This document shows, one piece after another, positions 8,201-16,900 of a stretch of DNA of 17,348 bases. Both the position numbers and the translations under genes were made by a program. The notes under the pieces are model-generated. The model ran no database searches. It was not told the DNA's origin and was given only the letters and a program-made list of their open reading frames with translations. Every line of letters starts with the position of its first letter. The first letter of the stretch is position 1. The DNA is from Rhizophlyctis rosea (Eukaryota > Chytridiomycota > Chytridiomycetes > Rhizophlyctidales > Rhizophlyctidaceae), in contig JADGJC010000458.1 of assembly GCA_027596075.1 (NCBI GenBank), positions 8,044 to 25,391 on the forward strand, written 5' to 3'.

Positions 8201-9018
8201 TCACACAATGTTCCCCGCTTCTGCATTTCTATCCTTCACCCTGTTCCTCCACCAAAGGATTCCATCATACACCTCCCTCCCAACAAACTTCGTCACCATC
8301 ACCCCAAATACCGTCCATATGAGTATCTCCCTGGCTCCCCGTCTGTAATACGGGTTATATCCCGGAACCCCGACCGCAAGTTCCTGATGCGGAACAGTTC
8401 GCTGAAAATCCAGTGACACTGCAACAGGCGCCTCCAAGAAGGACTTCACAGAACGCACAGAGTGACCGTCGGACAGGTAGGTGTTGGAGGATACCACTTT
8501 TCGAATGTTTTCGCAGTAGGCAATAACGCGGAAGTCGCAGTATGGTGGGATGGATTGGATTTGGAGGTTATCGCTGGTGATGGTCCAATTGACCGAAACG
8601 GCGGACTGGAGATCGATGCGTGGGTAGACACACTCGCGAGTCACCCCTACAGTCATGGTGACCCTCCGTCCCTTGGCCTCAATTTCATTGAGCCACACCT
8701 CACCATCAGGCGGGCAGGCGACAAAGATAATGAGCATGATCGCGGTGAAGAGAACGTAGAAATGGCGGTAGAGTCTGAATTCGTTGAGCTTTGCGAAAGT
8801 GGCTTCGAGGGTGATGAGGTATTCGTGGGTTGTGGCAATGATCGCAGCCGTGAGGGTGATCACAACCCCTTCAATGATGGAACCTAGAATGCAGTAGAGG
8901 AGGGTTCCGAAGTAGAAAAAAAAGCGTATTGGGCGGTGCCGAACAGGAAGAAGAAGATTGTGAGGACGGTGCCGGGACTATATGACGGCAGATGACTCAG
9001 ATAGATTGGGCATGCCAT
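8201..9018 (-). pseudogene. Four-helix membrane protein, paralogue A (one frameshift)
   Basis: I do not recognise this family. The frame from the ATG at 9018 (MACPIYLSH...) runs to a T8 tract on the coding strand (8916-8923), where one more T would join it to the frame ending at 8201. The 818-nt span is one short of a multiple of three, and the joined product (about 272 residues) aligns without gaps to paralogue B across the junction (GTAQYAFF then YFGTLLY). Predicted membrane segments: three in the first half (around IFFFLFGTAQ, CILGSIIEGVVITLT and FTAIMLIIFVA), then a domain of about 130 residues with Cys in ECVYPRIDLQSA and DFRVIAYCENI, then a last segment at ILIWTVFGVMVTKFVG and a basic tail. 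The Cys pair and basic tail suggest an extracytosolic domain and a cytosolic C-terminus. The shift could be a homopolymer sequencing error, in which case the gene is intact. Confidence 0.65.
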
Positions 9019-9593
9019 GTTGATTTAGATGGGGGGATTCTTGCGATGACGAAAATTCGAACGGCAGCTCAGCAAGGCTTGAGGAGAGCAGGACCCAAAA
9101 GAAAGGTGAGGGAAGTTTTGGAGTACAGTAGCGAAAAACTCTTTGGGGATGATCATCAATTGTTTGTGAGATTGATGTTCAGGATGTGCATCAGGCGATG
9201 CACGAATGTTGACCTCCCTTGGTTTCGATTTCTGCAGATTAGTCAGCCTCAATATACTAAACATATCATCGGCTCAATTCGGTAACACCTGGTGCTTGAG
9301 GAAGTCTCAATCGAGACTTGTTTTCTTTCTAAAAACACATGGTAGCAATGTCAATTGAGCAAGGAAGGTTGCACGCGCGGACCGAGTTATGTCAATCAAC
9401 ATTTCATTGGATCAAGTTACTGGTACAAGTTAAAGGTACTCCCAACATACACTCCAATGCCCACAATTGTGTTGCCGTGCTCGTGCACTATCAAGTAGGA
9501 TACACCGTTCGCAAATGTCCCATCGCTTGCTTTAAGCTCTCGAATTGAAACTCACCTAGCCGATCATTCACGTATCAAACGCTGCTCCCCAGG
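9019..9593. other. Region between the two membrane paralogues
   Basis: No supported gene. It holds two short perfect 7-bp hairpins: gtgcatc/gatgcac (9186-9203) and aagtctc/gagactt (9302-9319), the latter followed by a T-rich run on the + strand. The 14-mer gatgttcaggatgt at 9174-9187 recurs with one change upstream of paralogue B. A 44-codon open stretch on the - strand (9417-9551) reads somewhat protein-like (LKASDGTFANGV, IVGIGVYVGS) but has no start codon and no known relative; it may be a relic or chance. The part nearest 9018 is probably the promoter and leader of paralogue A. Confidence 0.4.
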
Positions 9594-10582
9594 CTACACA
9601 TCGCTCCCACTTTTGTTGGCCTTACCCTTGACTCGTTTCCTCCAAGCAACCACATCACAAACCACTTGTCCCACCAGCTTCACCATCATGATCCCAAACA
9701 CCGCCCAAATAAGTGTCCTCCTCGGTTCCGGTTGGTAGTATGGATTGGTTATCGGCACATCCACCACAAGCTCATGCCTTGTCACAGTCTGCTGAGCACC
9801 TTCCGCCACAGCGGCAGGCGCGTCGATGAGCGAGTTGACATGATGAACCTGGTGACCATCCAAGAAGTATGTGTTGCTACTCTGAACCTTCCAGATGTCG
9901 TCGCAATAAGCGAGGATGCGGAAATCCGTGAAGGGCGGGATGGATTGGATGAGGAGGGAGTCGCCGGTGAGGATTTATTTGATTGGTATAGCGGATTGGA
10001 CGTCAAGGTGGGGGTTGGCGCAGTCATTTTTGATATGGACCGTGCCAGATATGTTATTTCCGTCTGCTTTGAGGTTTGTGAGGTCAAAGATTGCGGTACC
10101 GGTATCGGCAACGAAGGCGATGAGCATGACGGCGGTGAGGAGATGTAGTAGTACCGGTAGCAGAACCATAGGAAACTGTTGGTGATTTCATTTTCGGCTG
10201 CTTGGAGGCTATGTAGGTCGATTGCTGTCAAAGTTAGCCACAATAGGCCGCCAATGCCGCCGAGGATGATGAAAGCCTCGATGAATGAGCCGATACCACG
10301 ATAGAGGACATGACCGAAGATGAAGAAGAGGACAATCTGCGCTATGCCGATAGGGATGAAGATAAGGAGATTGAGGAGAAGGAGACGGTCAATGCAGGTG
10401 CGCCTAGCGGATACAACATCCTTAGGTTGCTGAAAAACGAGTGCGGTAGTAGACGAGCTCGCAGTCGAGCTGTACGGAGGCAAGCCGTCCGCACTGCCAC
10501 TACTGGCCGTGGCTGTTGGGTCCGTTTCGCCAGGGATGTGAGCTTTTGCCGGCCCTTGGAGAGGTATGAATTCCGACATCAT
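9594..10582 (-). pseudogene. Four-helix membrane protein, paralogue B (frameshift plus stop)
   Basis: Same unrecognised family as paralogue A. It starts at ATGATG (10582) and has a polar Ser/Thr/Pro-rich N-terminal extension of about 65 residues that A lacks, then membrane segments around LLLLNLLIFIPIGIAQIVL and FIILGGIGGLLWLTLTA. At a TAC triplet run (+ strand gtagtagta, 10145-10153) the frame must slip by one base to continue as LHLLTAVMLIAFVAD, the third segment. After DVQSAIPIK an in-frame TAA (9975-9977) stands where A has Trp (TGG). The same frame then stays open and homologous to 9594 (DFRILAYCDDI, SSNTYFLDGH, LIWAVFGIMMVKLVG). Over about 100 C-terminal residues A and B are identical at roughly half the positions with no gaps. 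The span is 989 nt, one short of a multiple of three. Two independent lesions make decay likelier than error, but the strong protein similarity implies it is recent. Confidence 0.65.
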
Positions 10583-10952
10583 GGTGAAAGAAGTGATATG
10601 GAGAAAGGAAAGAAGAAAGTAGGAAGGGAAATGACAGTTGAGTCAGGAAGGTCATTGTCGGAAATGTTCATCCAAAGTTTGGCAATACGGATGTTCAAGA
10701 TGTTTGTGCGAATCTCAAATAAAAACATCGAGGATGGCACAGCGATTGATCTGCACGGCGCAGTCATTCACCAGGATCGTGACCGCCGATGGCGGCACGG
10801 TCACTTCGACCAACATGACTATGCACGTCGGATGAGACTGAAGATAAGAAACCACAACCCTCCTATCCAAACATATGGCAGTGTATATAGTACATCTAAT
10901 CTTATTCACAAAAATGCACACAAAAAGCGGAAATATATACATATCAACATAA
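10583..10952. promoter_or_regulatory. Upstream of paralogue B and 3' flank of the Csf1-like gene
   Basis: A 370-nt spacer; both neighbours are on the - strand. Next to paralogue B there is a pyrimidine-rich leader on the - strand (purine-rich on + at about 10590-10625). The 14-mer gatgttcaagatgt at 10690-10703 matches one upstream of paralogue A. A TATA-like tatata is at about 10877-10882 (+ strand coordinates). The end near 10953 is AT-rich, suiting the 3' end of the Csf1-like gene. Roles are inferred from position. Confidence 0.35.
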
Positions 10953-13900
10953 TTACAGTTTAACCCGATCCCTTCGATCCGCATCACCAACTTCGACGGG
11001 CACAACACAAACTTCTCCATAAAACCCACCTACAATCTCCATCAACAACGCTAAATGAATTGTGACCGTCCCATACACCATCCTCGGAAACCGGTCCTTG
11101 TGCACCCCAAGCCATTCAACCCATTCCCACGGCGTCGCGTCTCCCGTGATGGTCAATTGCGGTTCAAATACCATATCTCCAACCTGGACAAATTGCAGCT
11201 GTCCTAACAATGCTACAGGCGGTGCAGCAGGTGGAGGAGGGATGCGGTCAGGTGGAGATGACGTTATGGTACCCGCCGCCGGCTTGCTAACCCCCTGTGC
11301 TGCTCCCGCACTACCACCAGTAGTGATCGCTACCGTTGATGATTTAACTGGTGCTGATTGACCAGCAGCACCGGCAGCACCGCCAGCAGCACCACCCGCA
11401 GCTCCACCACTTCCCTCCAACTCCAGCTCCCCACCACCCGACAACGCCTTCTCATACAACCCAACCAACTCCTTCAAATACTTATACAACCCAAAATTCA
11501 ACGCAATATCAATCTTCCCACTAAAGTCTGTTCGGAACCCAAACCGCACCATCCCCTCCGGCACCGACGTTGCCGTCTTCAACGAAACAACAACCGGCGG
11601 AACCGTCACTACGTTCTTGGCAGCAGACGATGTCATAAACGCAAACCACTGCTGTGTAGTCCACATTCTCTCTTCACTTTGCGAGATGGGTTTGGTAGCA
11701 CATTTACGCACAGTAAATCCCGTGAGGTTCAGCGCGGTTTCCTCATCCGCATGTTCCGAGTCTTTCGGTTGTTGCGTAAACGACATCTCACACCGCTTTG
11801 TCACAATGTGAGCACACTCCGGATCACGGAAGTTATAGCGGGTGAGGACAATGAAAGCATCGCCTAAGTACAAGCGTAGACGTGTGGATAGGTTTGCGTT
11901 GATGCCGTCCATGGTCCAGAACTTTCGGAGGTCGTTTGGGGAGGGAGGCGAGGATGGGAAACGAGGTGAGGTGGGACTTCTTTGCGGAGTGGTGCTATCT
12001 GCCAGCCATTCCGACGGTCGACGATGCTTCTTCTTTACCGATGGCGGCAACAGATCCAGCGGATTCATCGCATCCCCAATATTCTCCCCGTTCCTGCTTG
12101 GAACATTGATGACCCGTTTCTCATCGATTAGAGCCGACAACCGATCAAACATATGGAAGAATGTCGGAATCGTCGTGCGCGACATGATAAGCTTCACCGA
12201 ATCGATTGTAAAATCTACATCCATTGACAAATCCGTCCCCGTCCCTCCAAACTTCCATTTATCAATCAATCCACCGGAAATAGGGAACATCTCCAAAATC
12301 AAGATTCGCTCATACTGGTACTGAAGCTGCGACGCAATCCGTTTAACATGGACCGATATTTCCGTGCCATTGCCCCATCGATCATTCATGATTCCCTCAC
12401 CCAAAGGATTTTCGGATTCAGCAATCACATTGAGACCATTTATAGACGTCGACCCACTGAACCGACCCTCGCCCTTGAGCGCAATATCAGCAATCGCCAA
12501 CGATACCGCCCTCTTCTGCCACGCAACAGGATCCGAAACAGCATTGAGACTTCCCACAATACTATCTACCGTCACCGCAATCTTCCCTATTGACTGCCCC
12601 AAATCCGCTCCAAACTCAATCCGATTGACCCTCAACGCCACAACAAACGTATCCAAAAAGTCTGCCGAAGCATCCATCGCGACTCGCGACAATTGGAGCA
12701 GCGACCGCGACCCTTGCTGGCTAGTCCCAAACAATCCGGACATCTTCTCAGCAACTGGGGAAGGCGTCGCTGCATCTGGCGTAACGGCAGACGGCGGTCG
12801 AAACCACATATGCTCAAACAGGAAATAATCTTGCAAATGCCGCACATTCAAGTTTCCCAAAATCGACGGCAACCCAATCTCCACCGCATACGCCCGCTTC
12901 ACCGTCTCATCCATCACCGTAACATTGAAGCTCAGCCTAGGTATCTCTCCTCTAATACAATCCTCCGGTGAAAATGCATGTCGCAAGAACGCCGACGTCC
13001 CTAAAATATTCCCCGTGCAACTCAAGAACTGTTGCCCAGACGTGACATCGTCCTTCGGCACGAACGAAAACATGAAGTTCGCCTCATCCAGATTTAGCGC
13101 GCAAATGACTTTCGATGTGGGCTGACAGCTAAGGTTGACTTTCGTCCGTGAAAGCCGCAGGTAGAAAGTAACGCTATGACGCTGGTACGCGCTAAGTGCC
13201 GCAGCAACATTGGATGTCGACGCCGATGCAGTTCGATGCTCCTGCTCCCGTTCATGCGCGTCCTGCCTCTGGATGTTTCTCCCAACCTTTAGATTCGCCA
13301 TCAAATCGTTGAAGAAGATCAAAATACTCGGATGCAAAGTATTGTCACTCGGATGAACCACGAGCTCGATATGTAAGGCTTTATCAAATCCATCCGTCTT
13401 CCCAATCTCCGGCCCCAGCAACGGGATATCACCAAACAACGTCCTCCCCGTAGTGAAGATCGAGATGCCGGGCAGTACCAGAACATGTACGGCATGATCG
13501 TCGCTTTCTGTGGCACGAGGCGTGGACACCAACTCCTCCCCCAACGGCTTCCCTTTCGCCAAATTACTAATCTTACATGTTCCAGCTTCGAACACGAACC
13601 TCCCTTCAAACTCTACCCGCGCAATACTCGAGGATGTGGTCGATGTGCTGCCATCAGCACTGATCGGACTTGTCGGTTCAAGATACGGTCCCGAACCCGA
13701 AGGGCTTTCGTCAACAACCAACCTCGAACTAACCATTCTCTCCCGACTCTTCTCATAAATCATGTTGAACCGATTGATATACCCCGTTACCGACGCATCC
13801 ACTTCCAATTCAAACCCTTTGATACTAGCATCAACCGCAATCCGCATATCTGCCTGTCCCAACCGATGCACCACCTCCGCATTCACATCCCTCAACACAA

Positions 13901-16900
13901 TCCGGTTCTGCAAAGGATGCGATGCCGGAGAGAAATGTCGGGGATTAGTATGATCGAACGCGGGCACGAATTGAATCGCCAGATCGCGGATCTGACCGGA
14001 CGACGACGCAAAACGTTTCGTCAGGAAGTTGATGGACCGTGCTGACATTAGGAAGGCGGGAACCGCAGCTGTCTTGCCCCCATCGCTTACACCGGCAGCC
14101 AACACGTCCACAGCATTCTCGTCGTCTGTCAACGGAATAGCTATCCCAATGTGCGTCAACCGCAGCACCACAATCTTATCCTCCAAAAACGACCGCGACT
14201 TTGTGTACTCCGTAATGGGAACGTTGACACCCTTCAAGAACCGTTGCGCATTCTGCTTAATGTTCTGCAACTCCTCCGCCTTCTCCTCCCCTCTGCGCGC
14301 CAACTCATTCTTGTAGTACAAAAACAAATCAACCATAGCTCCCAACGCCATCGGCCGCATTGCCATATGGATCTTATGGAGGCGAATGAAAAATGTTTCC
14401 AACGGCTTCTCCTCCGGCGGTTCACCACCAACATTGTGCCCCGATCCAAAACTCGCATTCGACGACGCGGCCGCCCTACTAGATCCCAAAGACGAATGCG
14501 AAGGCGCAACACTCCACGCCGACAGACCCGGACTTTCCAACTTCCCCCGGTAATTCTGAATGGTAAAATCCATAACGACGTACGCGAGGGCACTTGTCCG
14601 TTTTCCCGCCAACATCTCCCCGCAATCGCTCAACCGAGGGAGCAACGAAAGCGAAAGTCGGTTTACTGCAAACCGCCAGAGAGTCTTCGTCTGTCGCAGA
14701 TGAGCCGCTCCATGTGCACCGGGACCAACCGTGGCAACTTCCTGCGGTAAATTCATCGCAAAACCATTCAACATGTCCGACTCGAACAATACCGCTGACC
14801 CAGGACTCTGAGCCGCAATACGGATCCCCTGCACCGAAATCTTCATCGCATAAAGCAATCCCGCATCCCCTCTCCCAAACCCAAGCTCCGGGACAACTTT
14901 CTCCTTCTGCCGTTGCGATCGTTTTCGGCTATAGAAGTTGAAGACGTCCAAAATATCATTCACCTCCCCACCAAGAACGGACTGCGTCGTAATCAACTGA
15001 TCAACAATGCTAACATCGACCGTAGCTTCAATCACATCCACCGCCACGTCCGCCTCAACTTTAGCCGGAATACCCGCACTATCAGAACCGCTGGACTGCA
15101 AAACCGTCCCATGCGAACTAATCGAAGGCAACGCAAACGATGTCCACTCATGATCCTGTTCCTCCCTCCCAGACCCAACTCCCCGCGCCGCACTCCTCGC
15201 CAAAAACTTCATCTCATGCCTCCCCAACCGTCCCAAAAACTTGATCTTATTCAACCCTTCCGAAACACTACCACCGCCACCCCTCATTCCCCGCCCCACC
15301 GGTTCCCGATCAACAAAAACCAACATATCATGCGCATCATAAAAGAACCTCAACGCCGCCAACAAATCAGACTCAATCGACAACCGACTAAGCACAAACT
15401 GAATATTCAGCGGCATTACAGACCACGGATGCGCTTTCTTCGCCATCAACCCCTCCGAAACAAGATCCGGAATCGCATCATCTGCCGCCGCCGGCGCCCA
15501 CTCCCGCGCAAGATTAGTCAATAGAAAATCGTATCGTGGCAGGTCTTCGTCTCCCCATTTTTCTAAAAACGCATGCACCTTCAAGAAACTGCGGGGTAAC
15601 TGGATGGCGATCCCCCTTATCACTACCGCAACGCTCACAGTCTCATGATGCGCCCCTCCTCCCGCAGCAGCATCTTTCACCCGTCCCTCACCCATAGACA
15701 CCGTCCCATTCACACCAGCAATTTCAACAGCAACAAGGGTATTCTCATCAACCGCCTGATACGACCGTGCATTCCGCTCAGAAATAGCAAGCTTGAAACT
15801 CTTAATGCCTCCAGCAGTCGAATGAACCAACCGACCACCAACCGCCCGACTGCCCGTCTCGGAGAGGTAACCGCCGCTCGTGCCCGACGCTGCTTCTGAC
15901 AACAAACTATGCCTCTCGCTATGCATCCCAGCCTGCACCGTTGACGTCTGCAACCCAGCTATAGCAGCCTTTGCAACCAAATTATGCGCCACGGCACTAG
16001 CTTTGAAAGATGCAACCGCTGCGGTGGCCGACAGAACGTACTGCAATCCACCCAAAATATCCATCACTTTCCGTTCCCTCGGTCCTTCGTCCACCCTATC
16101 GCCCGGCGTAACACTACTAGCATTCAAGAACCACCGATGAACCCTCAACGCATGTCCGATGAACCCTAGAATGTTCGGATCAATCTGTACTTCCACCGCC
16201 CCAACGTTGATCTTCACCGCAACATCAACAGCCTGCCCCGGCAACACATCCGTACCCCTCTCCATCCCCCGTCCCAACACTCCGCTCATCCCACTCACAC
16301 TCACGCTCCCCAAATCCGTCCCAACCAAACTCGCCACAACCCCCGACATCCTCTTCACATGCCCCGGCCCCGTCCCCGTCCCCGCCCCACCACCAGTCCG
16401 GAAAACGTCCAAAATCTCCTCCCCCTTCACTTCAGCCTTAACATCAATCCTAACAGGCCCAACAACCGCACTATTATCCTCACTCCCCGCCTCAAACACC
16501 GCCATCTCCACCCTCCCAACCTTAACCTCCCCAGCTCCATTCAGAACCGCCTTGACCTCCTCAACCCCAACTTCCCTTCCCCTCCCCTTCCTCTCATAAA
16601 CCCTCTGCAAAACATCCGCCCCAACCAAATTCCCAGCCTCCCACTTCTTCCACGTCGCAAAATACCGCATCAAACTCTCATACCACAACCGCGCTTCATC
16701 CCTCCCCGTGTCCCCTCCAACCTCCTCCCCATCCAACCCCCCAACAGCTCGCAAACACCACCGCAAGTCCATAAGGACCTTCCACCCCGTCTCGCTATGG
16801 TGCTTCGGCTTTTCCAACCCCCAAACAGGCGCAACCGTCCCCTTCGGTCCCAAAAACCCGGGAAGGTTATCCCCCGTGACGCCTTTCTTCCTAGCCTTCA

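Noticed and set aside
8462..8887. + strand frame of 141 codons
   Set aside because: It is the complement of membrane paralogue A, whose - strand translation matches paralogue B; no support on the + strand.
9302..9325. Hairpin followed by T-run resembling a bacterial terminator
   Set aside because: The window is eukaryotic (spliceosomal introns), so this signal type does not apply; the 7-bp stem is weak.
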